In this document: in pieces, positions 30,778-42,783 of the stretch
Layout of the letters: the number at the start of each line of letters is the position of its first letter
Numbering within the stretch: the first letter of the stretch is position 1
Assembly: GCA_014529385.2 (NCBI GenBank)
Contig: CM043960.1
Coordinates: 33,690,396-33,754,395 of the forward strand
Length of the DNA: 64,000 nucleotides
Direction of reading: 5' to 3'
From: Adiantum capillus-veneris
Lineage: Eukaryota; Streptophyta; Polypodiopsida; Polypodiales; Pteridaceae
Translations under genes and position numbers: made by a program
Notes under the pieces: model-generated
What the model saw: the letters and a program-made list of their open reading frames with translations, nothing else
Database searches by the model: none
Told to the model about the DNA's origin: nothing

Positions 30778-31824
30778 CCTGCAACATTCATGACACTTAT
30801 GGATAGTGTCTTGAATCCATAGTTGGGCAAATTTGTCATCATTTTTCTCGATGACATTTTAGTATACAGTGCTTCTGAAGAAGAACACTTACAACATCTG
30901 AGGAAGGTGTTCGAATTGTTACGAACAAATAAATTATATGCTAAGGAATCTAAGTGTGATTTTGTGAAAGAATAAATTCACTATCTTGGGCATGTTATTT
31001 CATCTACCGGCCTACATATGGATCAATCCAAAGTGGATACAATCCAGTAGTGGCCTTCTCCTAAAAATATGGAAGAGTTACAAATTTTTAAAGGATTTGC
31101 AGGTTTTTATCGAAGGTTTGTTAAAAACTATGCTAATATTGCTGGTTCCATGACGGGCCAACTGAAAGGAAAAGGCCAAGCTTTTCAGTGGGGACCCGCT
31201 CAATAGCATAGTTTTGATACGCTCAAGGATGCATTAGCCACAGCTCCAATACTAGCTATTGTAGATCCTTTGAAACCATTTGTTTTGGAAACGGATACCA
31301 GTGATCGTGCTATTGGAGCATTCCTGTTAAAAGACGGGCGGCCAATTTCATTTGAAAGCAAGAAGCTTGATGTAGCACAACAGAACTACTCTTCTTATGA
31401 ACGCGAACTCTATGCAATAGTGTCTGCCTTAAAAACATGGCGAAATTATTTGTATGGTGCTCAGTTTGAGATTGTGTTTGACCATGAAAGCATCAAATGG
31501 TTTACACAACAAACTGATTTGAAGGGTCGAAAAGCCAGGTGGGCTGAGATTCTTCAGGAATATGACACCAAGCTCCGATATTGTGAAAGACGATACAATG
31601 TGGTGGTTGACGCTCTTAGTCGTATGTCGGAGATCAATTCTCTCTTGTTCACGAAACTTTGTAGTGAATTTTTGCATTCTCTAAAGGGAAGATATGAGCA
31701 TGATGACGCATATTCCAAAGTGTGGAGCCATGTACAAATGAGGGATCCTTCTCACTCCAATGATGGTAGCGTAAAGTTAACCTCCACACATAGTTCTCCT
31801 CTGTCAAGTGATGAACTACAGTGA
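30778..31824 (+). pseudogene. Element C RT C-terminal part and RNase H
   Basis: In phase with the part before the MITE. The catalytic FLDDILVY (about 30843-30866) is intact. Stops occur at 30820 (TAG), 30973 (TAA), 31048 (TAG) and 31204 (TAG). RNase H from about 31270: ETDTSDRAIGAFL, a YERELYAIVSAL helix and FDHESIKW; ends with VDALSRM. Most stops are explained by single transitions. Confidence 0.88.
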
Positions 31825-32667
31825 TGGAAGCATTTCACCATCGACAATGGGTACCTACTCCATAAGGGGAGAGTTTGTGTAACGACAGACACAAACATTC
31901 GGCACCAAATGCTTTATGAATGTCATGATAGTCCAAGTGCAGGGCTCCCGGGTATTAGAAATACTTACACTCTCGTATGACAACAATTTTTTTGGCCAGG
32001 TTTACATGGATTTGTTCAAGATTATGTCTTGCATTGCAAAAAATGTCAGGTTAACAAAGCAGAGTGCCTGAAAGCAGGAGGACTCTTACATCCTTTGGAG
32101 ATTCCCAATGGTAAATGGGAAAGTATCTCTACGGATTTTATTATGGGTTTACCAACCACTGTACGAGGTCTTGACTTGGTATGGGTGGTCATAGACCAGT
32201 TGACTAAACTATGTAAGTTTATTCCCACCAAATCAACCATTAAGACTCCAGAACTAGCCAAGTTATTTGTGGACAACCTATACAAGTTGTATGGTTTGTC
32301 AAGTAACATTGTTAGTGATCGTGATCCCAAGTTTAACACTCATTTTTGGAGGGCTGTGTTCAAATGATTGGGTACACAACTAAGCCTCAGTACAGCCAAT
32401 CATCTGGAAACAGATAGTCAGACTGAACGAGTTAACCAAGTGCTAGAGGATATGCTACGTGCATACGTTAGCAAGAAACAGTCAGACTGGGAAGAATATT
32501 TACCTATTCTTGAGTTTTCTTACAATAGTGCTAAGCATGTCACGACTGGATTTAGTCCTTTCATGCTGATGTATGGTTTTCAACCTAGGTCACCTGTTAC
32601 AGTGGGGTTGGCAATCGAAAAACTCAACATGTTAAGGATTTTCTCCAAGACCACATGGATATGCTGA
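31825..32667 (+). pseudogene. Element C integrase
   Basis: The zinc-binding part is visible (ECHDSPSAGLPG, CKKCQ), with the second histidine lost. TGA at 31978 and at 32365-32367 interrupt the frame. The catalytic core keeps D (STDFIMGLP), D (VSDRDPKF) and E (QTERVNQ). Confidence 0.87.
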
Positions 32668-33199
32668 AACTCGCTCGTCAGAATGTCTGACAAGCGCAGG
32701 ATCGGTATAAGAAGTATGCTGATGAGAAACGTCAGCAAGTTACCTTTGAAGAAGGGAGGAAGTATTTTTACGTGTGCCAGAGCATTCAAAAAGTCTGAAA
32801 ACTAGGCCAACACCTAAACTATCTCCACGATATTGTGGGCCTTTGAAAATACTCAAGCGAGTGGGTGATTGTGCATACAAATTATCGCTACCTACACACT
32901 CTCGTATTCATCCAATTTTTCATGTAAGCCGTTTACGTAAGAGGCTACATGGGGATGAAGACGTCATCGACTAACAGATTCTGGTTGATTTTGTTGAACC
33001 TCCTACCTTACCGCATGAACGTGAATGAATCCTCGACTATCATGATTTACGTACACGTCATCATGTGCGTCGACAAGCGTTAATCAAGTGGAAAGATCGA
33101 CCTGAGGAAGGTACCACTTGGGAAAACATTAGTGTTCTTAAGAAGAAGTTTCCCACTTTTGTTTTTGAGGAAAAAAACTCTTCCTTAAGGGGGGAGAAA
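32668..33199 (+). pseudogene. Element C integrase C-terminus, chromodomain and PPT
   Basis: Frames at 32774-32974 (KLSPRYCGPLKILKRVG, HPIFHVSRLRKRL) and 33065-33199 (ALIKWKDRPEEGTTWENISVL) give the GPY/F-like block and a chromodomain. The purine-rich tract at 33186-33199 is the PPT. Confidence 0.85.
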
Positions 33200-33330
33200 T
33201 GTCAGGAGAAGGGCAAGGCTGGACTAGGCAGTGTGGAAAGGAAGTCCAACTAGGGTAAAGGTCTAGGAGCTTGCTATATAGTGGGAGGTTGGGAGGTGGA
33301 CTCCAAGGCACTAGTTTCCCTAGTCTTACA
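33200..33330 (+). repeat. Element C 3' LTR (131 bp)
   Basis: Starts TGTCAGG after the PPT and ends AGTCTTACA before GTGAT. Same length as the 5' LTR. Confidence 0.93.
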
Positions 33331-34480
33331 GTGATGGTTGGTTAAATGTTCAAAGAAGACCACTGATTGTTGTAATGCTGGTTTGTCAAAGGGGAGAAAC
33401 ATTCATAAAGGTGATTGATAGTTTTGGTGCAATTAAAAGTGGCAAATACATTTTTGAGATCTTGATTAATGTAATTAAAGAAATCATTGCTAAACATATC
33501 GTTCAAGTAGTCATGGACAACGCAAAGAACTGTAAAAATGATAGCAAATAAATAAAAAAATTCTTTCCACACATTTTACCAATGATTGGAATATGCTTGG
33601 TGATGAAGGATTGGTACAATAGTGAAGAAACCACATGGTTTGCCAAAATAATTGACACAGTACATCAAGTTGCGAAATTTATCTTAAAACAAAAAAAGTG
33701 CTCAATTTGTACAGAACGCTTGAAAATCGTAAGAAGCTAAAGAGTCTGCAGCAAAGAACGAGTGGCAGCTACCATTCTTTGGCAAATAGTGAATAATTTT
33801 GGCCAAGTATTTTCATGCAAGATAGAAGAGCAGTCATAGTCCACTCCATAGTGTGGCTTACATGCTCAATCCGGAGTATTGGAATTTAGATATGATGTCT
33901 AATACAGAGGTGGTCAATGATTTCTATCACGTGGTCAACATGTTCTACTCTAATGTTCAGGACCAAATTGATTGTATCAAAGAAATGAGTGCATTTAAAT
34001 TAAAAGAAGATCCTTTTGCGAATGATTGTGTACAATCAATGGTAAAAGAGAAACTTGCATGAAAGTGGTGGATGATGAATGGTGGAGAGCATTACTTGAC
34101 CTTACCTCCCCTTGCAACAATGAAAGTACTAGCACAATGTGCAAGAAACTCAAGATCAGAGAGAAATTGGAGTATGTATAAGTATATCATAGCACTATTC
34201 GCAACAGATTATTAACAGACAGAGCTGAAAATTTACTATATATGTTTTGCAACAAACAGATATTGCATCACATCAAAAATGATGCCTACGAGGAGGAAAT
34301 GCCAACCTGGTTGTATGATTGTCAAAAGGAAGGCAAAGAAGAGTTCAATGTCGGTGTATCTCAATGCACTATAGAAAATATATAAGAGAATCTGATAATA
34401 GATGTGGAAGTTGAATTACAAGAAGACCCACAACACTCAGACTTAGAACCAGATAAAAACTTAACAGATTCAATATAGCT
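33331..34480 (+). pseudogene. hAT transposase of element M, C-terminal half (DUF659 core, hATC dimerisation)
   Basis: Continues from the block split by element C. It reads GWLNVQRRPLIVVMLVC, FIKVIDSF, and VVMDNAKNC, the DUF659 core that carries part of the RNase H-like fold. After several stops it ends with SRSERNWSMYKYI and NRLLTDRAENLLYMF (about 34140-34260), the hATC dimerisation domain. Frames change repeatedly (33853-34062 is one piece), so it is a pseudogene. Nested inside it was element C. Confidence 0.85.
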
Positions 34481-35084
34481 TGAGAGATGAAGATTGTGTC
34501 AAAAACCATTATGAAATTAGATTTTGTATTCAATGTGTTTTGATCATATACAACGCTTCATAGTAGCGAATATACATAGTTTGTTGATCTCAATTGTTAC
34601 GCTTAGAACCTGCATCTTTGTCACCAAACGGATTTCTAATTGTGCTAGGGGTATCTTGGCGGGCTTTCTTGATTTGCCATGACAAACATATAATATAGTC
34701 CTTGTGTAATATCTTGTGAACAGATTGCACATGAATTTAACGAATTAAACACACAAGGTGATAATAATGACCAAATGTCAATGCATGGTATCCACTCCAT
34801 CCATCAAAATTCTTTTAGAAAATTGGACATTGGGAAGATGAAGATGCATCCAAAGTAGACAAGGGGACCAACTCTAGATGCATGACAAGGTGACTAATGT
34901 GTGTCCCTTGTACAAGCGGAGGAGTCACTCGCTGTGTCAGAGTCTGAACATCTTGGCTCAAGCGATGAATACTTTTCTCCATTCAAACCTATGATGGTTG
35001 GGGTGTTTGGGTGGCTATAGAAAGCCGTGTTATTTTTTCATCTTTCTCTGCCAGCTGTGTCATATAAATATATTTCTCCTTTTT

Positions 35085-35582
35085 AGATTATAGGTCAGCC
35101 CCTTCAACTATCAATGCCAGCTCATCTCGGGTGAAAGTGACACAACTCTCCCTGATATCATGGATGCCAACAGTTGTCTCCTTCGATGAAAAGTCTATTG
35201 GTCACTGTTGCACAAAATGAACATACAACATTTTTTAAACATTGTGCAGTGGATAGGCATAAACTTCCAAGTAGATCCTCTCAACATTTTCTTTAATCGC
35301 TTCATGGAGGCACTTGGATACCTTCCACCGTCCTTTCTTTATCTCCGCGTCCTCACATGGCCATATTGGTTTAATCATATCCTTGGTTACTTCTTTATTG
35401 ATATCTTTCCATTGCATGTGGTTTGGATTTTTTCATTTTGATAGTTGTCGAGCAGTGCGCGTCGCTTGCTATGCCGACATACCGTGTGCTAGAGATTTCA
35501 TGCACTGAAATGCATTAACAGTAGCTTGTTGTTGATCATCTGGCACTGATTGAGTACCACAAACTTGTTCTTCATCGGCCAT
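35085..35582 (-). pseudogene. ORF Y, unrecognised minus-strand gene of the hAT family, copy 1
   Basis: From ATG 35580-35582 the minus strand reads MADEEQVCG, NAFQCMKSLAH, a TAG, a TGA, then MQWKDINKEV, IKPIWPCEDAEIKKGRWKVSK, ERIYLEV and (after further stops) FSSKETTVGIHDIRESC, about 165 residues. The homologous stretch at 56935-57450 has tryptophan where this copy has TGA (SKWENPNH). No family is recognised. It lies convergent to the transposase, about 600 bp past its end, recalling the two-gene convergent layout of MuDR-type elements. Broken in both copies. Confidence 0.55.
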
Positions 35583-35999
35583 AGTATCTTAGAGCTACAA
35601 TGGACAAATAGACAAATATTCAATATCATTGACAAAAACATATTCTCACAATGCAAAAGTCTCACAAATACACAAAGACAACAGTCTCGTCCAGTACATA
35701 ACACGTTGTAGGCCCCTTAAATCAAATCACAATTGATGCAAAAAACAAAATCACAACCGACTGAACCAAGTGAACCACAAGACAAATGACTAAAGATAAT
35801 TGATGCAATTGAAATACACGACAATTGATCAAATTGAATGACAAGATAATTGACTAGAGACATAAAGATTCAAATATACTTCAAATGATTCAATGAGGTG
35901 AACCACCCCAAACCCAAACAATAGACTTCAATGCAAATATAATACTCCGACAACAAGACAAACGCATAGCACAAAAATATTCACGCTGGGTAAAAAGAT

Positions 36000-37518
36000 A
36001 GCGCAAGTTCAACAAGCGGTCATTGGATAGGATTATGGTCTGTCTTTAAATGTTCTTTGAAAAATATCAAAACATCTGATGCGTTTCTTCTAGTTTCCTG
36101 CTCTCTTAACTTTATCCAACAGTCTACTTTTATCTGAATGGCCCTCATGACATCTTGATTGGGGTGGTAAAATAATTCTTCTAGGAAATAACTTTCCTAG
36201 CTACAATCCAAAATTCTATCAACATGTCAAGTAGATATCCTAATGCATAAATGTCGCTTGCTTTTGTGTACACATCTCTGCACTATGGATAATATACTTT
36301 TGGAGCAATCCACGATCGCTTTGCAATCTCTCCTTCCCCTACTCTCTATGCCTTTAAAATTGCAGGGTTCGACTGTCCGCTTGAATGCAAATAATTATTT
36401 GATACGCGCTTGGATGGCATTCTAAGCATCATGCCCCAATCAATGATGCCAATGTGGTGAGCAGTCGCAACGCCATTAATTAAAGCTTGTAAGATTGTTG
36501 GCATCTGCTCAATACGTGCTTTGATTTGTGCGGTCTCTATCTCTGGTAAGTGTTGATTTGTTGGTGGCAATGACCTCCAGCTGTGTTGTAGCCTATGCAT
36601 GTGGCGTTTGAACGCTCCGTGGACGAATGGCAAGTGGCACATCATGTCCCCCAAGGTGCCCCCATTGTAGTATGGAAAGATTGTGATCTAGGGAGCTTTG
36701 GTGGTAAAGCCAATGCATCTTACAATGGAGGGGTGAAGTGTTTGCATTCCTTACTCTATCTAAAATCTATCAAATTTTGCCTCACTCCCTCCTTTGAAGC
36801 ATTTTCCCACATATGTAATGTTCTCTAGAAAGAAAGAGATACCTTTAGTAGTGTATAATGTGCACACACCAAAATAGCCTGCTCCAACCCTTGTACCTTC
36901 TACCAGGGCCTCGTGGGGAATGCCAATCAGATGAGTGCACTTGGCATTCAATGTTGTGCGCATGATTGTGTCGGTGTCGCATGATTGTGCCGGTACCGCT
37001 GGCATCTGATCGGCCACCCACAGTCGCTTGCGCATCTTAGGCCATCTTCAATCTCTTGGGTAAGGAAGATTGGCCCTAAGATTTCACCCGCTTCATCTTG
37101 ACCTTCTATTTCTCCCATGATTTATCCCAGAGTTCTAATTTTGTCATACTGCAGGTGGGAGGGATATCTTCCTTTAAGTCTCTGCAAAAACTTTCATATT
37201 GCCCAACATTGTCCTGACCTTGTGGTGGGGGTCAAATTCTCGAATACCTATTGGAATCAACAACTCATATTGACCTTCACCTCGGAGCCTACGCTTTGTG
37301 TTCTCCCATATAGTGCTAGTGAGGTCTTTAATGAAGACATCACTTTCACTAATCTGTTGTATGCGACCATCTGCACATGATGATATTGCAAAAATACATT
37401 CTTTTTGAATGGCACTCATAATCATTTTCTTTTGATCTGGCATCATTTTAGAACTGGACAGTAAAAAACAACATATCAAATACAATTTCATGGGTGCACA
37501 TTGCACTAACACGCTCAC
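36000..37518 (-). pseudogene. ORF X, unrecognised minus-strand gene of the hAT family, copy 1
   Basis: Several minus-strand open blocks: 37174-37518 (SDVFIKDLTSTIWENTKRRL, LLIPIGIREFD, HHKVRTMLGNMK), 36760-37035 (EALVEGTRVGAGYFGVCTLY), 36346-36654 (IEQMPTILQALINGVATAH), and about 36010-36180 (HPNQDVMRAIQIKVD, REQETRRNASDV-like). The first, third and fourth recur in the copy at 57830-58487. I do not recognise the protein. Stops between blocks suggest either introns or decay. Shadow ORFs on the plus strand were ignored. Confidence 0.5.
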
Positions 37519-38469
<951 letters not shown>

Positions 38470-38479
38470 GATGGCTCAT

Positions 38480-38640
38480 GGAATAAAACCTAGCGGGCCC
38501 GATCGGGCCCTTTATGGATTATTTTGCGGCCCCTCCGGGATACTCAATTTTCTCGGCGGGCCTGCAGGGAAAACAAACTAGCCTGGTGGGCCCACAGGGA
38601 AAATTAAATAGCTCAGTGGGCTTTCGTGGGTTTCCAGGTT
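38480..38640. repeat. GC-rich subterminal repeats, right end of element M
   Basis: Four related ~30-bp units, each with a ggcgggcc/gtgggccc core followed by agggaaaa and an AT tail. The reverse complement of 12430-12510 shows the same style of unit. Confidence 0.6.
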
Positions 38641-38689
38641 GCTCTTAACCGGCCTGTTGGTGATTAGGTAAATGTGTCAATAAGACCTT

Positions 38690-38733
38690 GTGATCACACA
38701 ATTTTTTTGGTAATTACATAAATATTAAATCAC
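38690..38733 (-). repeat. Right inverted terminal region of element M
   Basis: GTGATCAC, GTAATTAC and a final AAATCAC; its reverse complement aligns with 12327-12376 in order and spacing. Beyond it, 38752-38815 holds two copies of a ~32-bp word (tgtgaccctaag, ttgttgttaaaa). Confidence 0.5.
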
Positions 38734-38815
38734 TGGTTATTAAGAGTACATTTGTGACCCTAAGGATTGTTGTTAAAAAATATGTGACCCTAAGTATTGT
38801 TGTTAAAACATAAGT

Positions 38816-39540
38816 GACAAAGATGCATAATGAGCACCATCTAGCACATGAAAAGCATATCTATTAATTGCATAGAAAATTCTTCTATATAACAGAGATT
38901 GCAGGCATTATATGTAGCAGAGATAGTGGGGTATATAATAGAGACAAACAATTGCTACAAGTTGGTAAAAAAAACAACACACTTAAGTGTCTCAAGAAAC
39001 TTGAGTGTCCAATTTTAGAATTAGTGTTAGTCATAATTTTTTTGGGAAGATCCACAACTAAATCATTATGTATTAAGATAGCTCAAGGACTATGAATCAT
39101 TATGCTTGATGTAGAACTGTTAGTTATTCTTTCTTTTGGGAAAACATAGAGCTATATCTATGTATATACTTGTATTGGCACGGATGGTGTGGAAGGCCCA
39201 TTGTTCGCATGTTTTGGGCAATGATCCTTATCCCTTATCAAAATTGACATTTTTTAGTAGGACCTACAAGTCTCAACACCATATCTGTTATGCTAGCTTG
39301 TAGAGTAAGTAGGCTTTTGTCTTGATTTTGGAAGCCGAGGAAAAGAGATTAACTTGATAAAATGCATAAGCTATGTAGTGAGTCAAATGTAGACCAGACA
39401 AATCAAAGGCATTATTTTTTACTTTTGTGGTTGCCATCTATCATTGGTCCAATTTAAACAGTTTTTCATGTTGTCATTCTTATAAGGTTCTTGTGAAGGA
39501 GTCAAATAATGTTTTGTACAACCAAATGTTAGTATTGGTA
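38816..39540. other. Non-coding stretch
   Basis: AT-rich with short ORFs (38868-39095, 39427-39612) lacking domains. Nothing further seen. Confidence 0.45.
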
Positions 39541-39549
39541 CTATTTAAC

Positions 39550-39628
39550 ACCAAAATTTGGTCCTTTATACTACCAAATTTGGTACCATATACTACCAAA
39601 TGGCTTGTCTAGTAGTACCAAATTTGGT
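39550..39628. repeat. Cluster of three ACCAAATTTGGT quasi-palindromes
   Basis: ACCAAAATTTGGT at 39550-39562 and ACCAAATTTGGT at 39573-39584 and 39617-39628, separated by actaccaaat words. Each is self-complementary. Confidence 0.85.
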
Positions 39629-39639
39629 ACTGTCCAGTA

Positions 39640-40880
39640 GAAATCTCTCACGTGTATGTTAGTCCATTATAGTTTGTTGTACTTTCAAGTGTTTTTGAGT
39701 CTTTGAGTGCATTACAATACTTTACCCATCTTTATGGTTTTTGATAGAGATTTTTAATGCTTTTCGGTGCATTAAAGTGCTTGCCCTTGCTCTATGCTTG
39801 AGAGATGTTTGTAGGTGTTTACATATGTCTCTCACAGCTTGTAAGTGATTTATGGTTCTTGAGAATTTTAAAAGTGTTAACATGTGTCTCTAAGAGTTTG
39901 TAAGTGATTTTAAGTTCCTCTAAGTGCTTTAAATATAGTCGTATTTCAGAACTCTTTTGAGTGCTTTCCACATATGTCAAGTGATTTAAAGTGCTTATAA
40001 ATGCTTCTAAGTGCTCTCAAGTGATTCGATCCAAAGGCTTGCTTTAGAATACTAGTATATGCTTCAGAGTGCTTGTATATGCTCATGGGTCATTCAGAGT
40101 TGGTCAAGTGATTCCAAGTGCTTTAGAATGGTTCAGACTGCTTCCATGTGCTCTGTAGTGCACTCCAAGTGTTTCCTAGTGCTTCCAAGTGATTCTAAAT
40201 ACTTTCAAGTGCTTGTGAAGGACTCTATGTGTTTCTAAGTTCCTTTGAGATATTGTAAGTGTTTTCGAGTGGTTGAGAGTGCTTTGAGTATATTCTATTT
40301 TAGAATGCTTCTTATTGCTTTACACATCTATCAAGTGCTTCAAAATGCTTATTAAATGCTTTTGAGTGCTCTCAAGTGCTTCCAAAGGCATGCTTCAAAA
40401 TATTAATGAGTGCTTTCAAGTGCTTCCAAAGGCATGCTTCAAAATATTAGTGAGTGCTTTCAAGAGGTCATGAGTGATCCTAGGTGCTTCAGAGTGCTTG
40501 TTTGTGCTCATGGATGACTCTGAGTTGGTCAAGTGCTTCCAAGTGCTTTAGACTGCTTCCACATGCTTTGTAGTGCAATTCAAGTGTTTTCTATTGCTTT
40601 CAAGTGATTCATATTTCTTTCAAGTGCTTCTAAGTGCCTCTGAGTGCTTCTAAGTGACTCTATGTGCTTCTAAGTGCTTGTGAGTGCTTCTAATTACTCT
40701 ACGTGCTTTAGAAAGACTCTAAGTGCTTTAGAGTGCTTCTATGAGTGATTTTGAGTAATTTGAAGTGCTTTCAAGTAATTCCATGTTCTTCCAAGTGTTG
40801 TCAATTACTTGTATGTGCTTGTGATTGACTCTATGTGCTTCGATGCACTTTTGAGGGCTTTCAATTACTACCAAAATCAT
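39640..40880. repeat. Degenerate minisatellite, AAGTGCTTC-type unit
   Basis: About 1.2 kb in which the words aagtgctt, gagtgctt, tgtgcttc and aagtgattc recur every ~10-12 bases with drift. Longer internal repeats exist: gcttccaaaggcatgcttcaaaatatta appears twice near 40379 and 40419. No reading frame stays open. Confidence 0.85.
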
Positions 40881-41660
40881 GTTCGAGGTATCCAGATGTG
40901 TATTACTATGTTTGTAGAGAGACTTCTACATATGGGTCAAGGATTCCCATTCTAACATTGGGATCTCCCTGAGATGCTTTGAGGGTCTAAATCCATACTT
41001 CGTACGCAAGCTGAAGGACCACAACACTTGTTGTGAATACCATGTTCAACTTCTCTACCTTAAGGAAGCCTTCAGTCAGATGCGCGGTGGACCATGCTTG
41101 GAAATTGCAACCTTGCCCACCCTTCCTTTGCGGATAGCCTTGCATGTGCATGGAAAAACGATTTTAGCTCTTCCCATTTGGCAAAAAAGCAATGCATGCG
41201 GGAAGGGTTGCTCTTTCCAAGTCCTTCCTTGGGAAGGACAACTTTAGTAAGTTCCCTTCAAGGTATAATATCTTATGGGAGCATAGGTTCATAGTATCCA
41301 AGCACCATATTACAATTTACACAGGACAAATTTATTTTTTAATGCTTTTTTTATAAAATGCTTACCAATTTTGAAACTTGTAAGTGAGACTCTCTCTAAT
41401 TTTTGAAAAGCATCCGGATTTCAAAATTTGCAAGCCGACTTTGGAGTCAGGGAAAAAAAAAACACTTCCTAAACCCCTCGCTCTCTGCCATATGATCGCG
41501 ATTCGCAAACCCCTCACTCTCTGCCATTTGCTTGTGAACCTTGATCCTCAATAGGCTAGTGCTGCAGTTGTAATGCATTAATCTCTCAATCTCTCTCTCT
41601 AATAGAAAATATTGGTAGGTTGTAGCGGAAAGCCTATAAGTTTGAGCTCGTGCATCCCTT
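40881..41660. other. Non-coding stretch
   Basis: No supported gene. A ctctctgccat word with flanks is repeated at about 41480 and 41517. Confidence 0.45.
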
Positions 41661-41662
41661 GG

Positions 41663-41663
<1 letters not shown>

Positions 41664-41749
<86 letters not shown>
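41664..41749. repeat. (CT)~43 microsatellite
   Basis: An uninterrupted CT run. ORFs through it are artefacts. The following kilobase (41750-42780) shows nothing recognisable. Confidence 0.97.
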
Positions 41750-41752
<3 letters not shown>

Positions 41753-42783
41753 CATGCATTAGCAGCTCCTGGAGTAGTCCATTTGTCAACCCTTGGGCAC
41801 TGCCAGGAATCACAACCTTGCTCTCTCTTCTGCTGAGTTCCAGTAAGTTTTTCTAGTTTTTCTAATCGGATTTTTGACATTATATGTTTGTCTCAATGCT
41901 TGCATGCAAGGGTTTTTAAGGAGATCTGAGCCTACACTATTACTTTAGCTTATGAAAACTTTGTTGATTCTAAAGTTTGCTGATGTTTTTTCTACATGCA
42001 AGCTCTACATGTTTTGATGATCAAACATGAAGATGCATTTTGTTTGCATTATATGAATTCGAATATGTCTGTGTGTGCTTGATGGATTATTAAGGTTTTG
42101 CTTGTCACAAATATGTTAACAGACAATGTTGTACTTTATCAAATGATGTCTCTAAGGAAATATTCTTTTAAAAAAAATTCCACGTGCAAGTTCAATAGGC
42201 GAGAGGTCTATCACATATCTATGCATAAGAGAAATAGAAAGAAACATTAACTTTGTTCAAAATAGGGAGAAGTGAGACATCACTTGTGTAGCATCTTTGG
42301 TCTATTGTATCTGTATATCAATAAATTTGTGTTTTTGATGGACTATTGATTTTTTTTCATTCCAAAACACGAGAATTTTGCACTTTTTCAATATCATCTC
42401 TTGTGTGTAACGCTCTTTTCATATTTTTTTCTACGTGTAAGTTTAACTCGTTATGATTGATTATAAAGACAATGTTTTGTTTCATACGGTCCAAACCTCA
42501 TCGCATACATAACTTCTCTGTGCTTATGCAACCTCAAATTTTAACTTGAAGAATTCAAATCTTTATCTAGGTGGCTTTTGGATTGTGGCTTTGTATCAAC
42601 TCAAAGATGAAGGCTTTCTCTCTTTGCTGGTATGTCAGCTTTCTTTTGAAGCATTCAAATGTGTTTCATTAAAGGTGATCTGATTGTAAGATAGCATGCA
42701 TCTTTAATAAAAATAATTTTTCTTTTGTTAGTATGAGTGCAAATTTCTATGGTTATGGGCACATAAAATATTGATAAAAAAAG

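Larger units (their letters stand above)
26930..33330 (+). mobile_element. Element C: degenerate Ty3/gypsy chromovirus with 131-bp LTRs
   Basis: Bounded by LTRs at 26930-27060 and 33200-33330, both 131 bp, and a perfect 5-bp duplication GTGAT (26925-26929 and 33331-33335). It sits in the middle of the hAT transposase, so removal of the element plus one GTGAT restores the conserved SDGW motif. The PPT (ttaaggggggagaaa) precedes the 3' LTR. Domain order Gag, protease, RT, RNase H, integrase and chromodomain is that of a chromovirus. Many in-frame stops, a 400-bp tandem duplication and a MITE have destroyed it. Confidence 0.95.

Noticed and set aside
39640-40880. CRISPR-like array from regularly spaced short words
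   Set aside because: Units are too short and degenerate, no unique spacers, and the DNA is eukaryotic.
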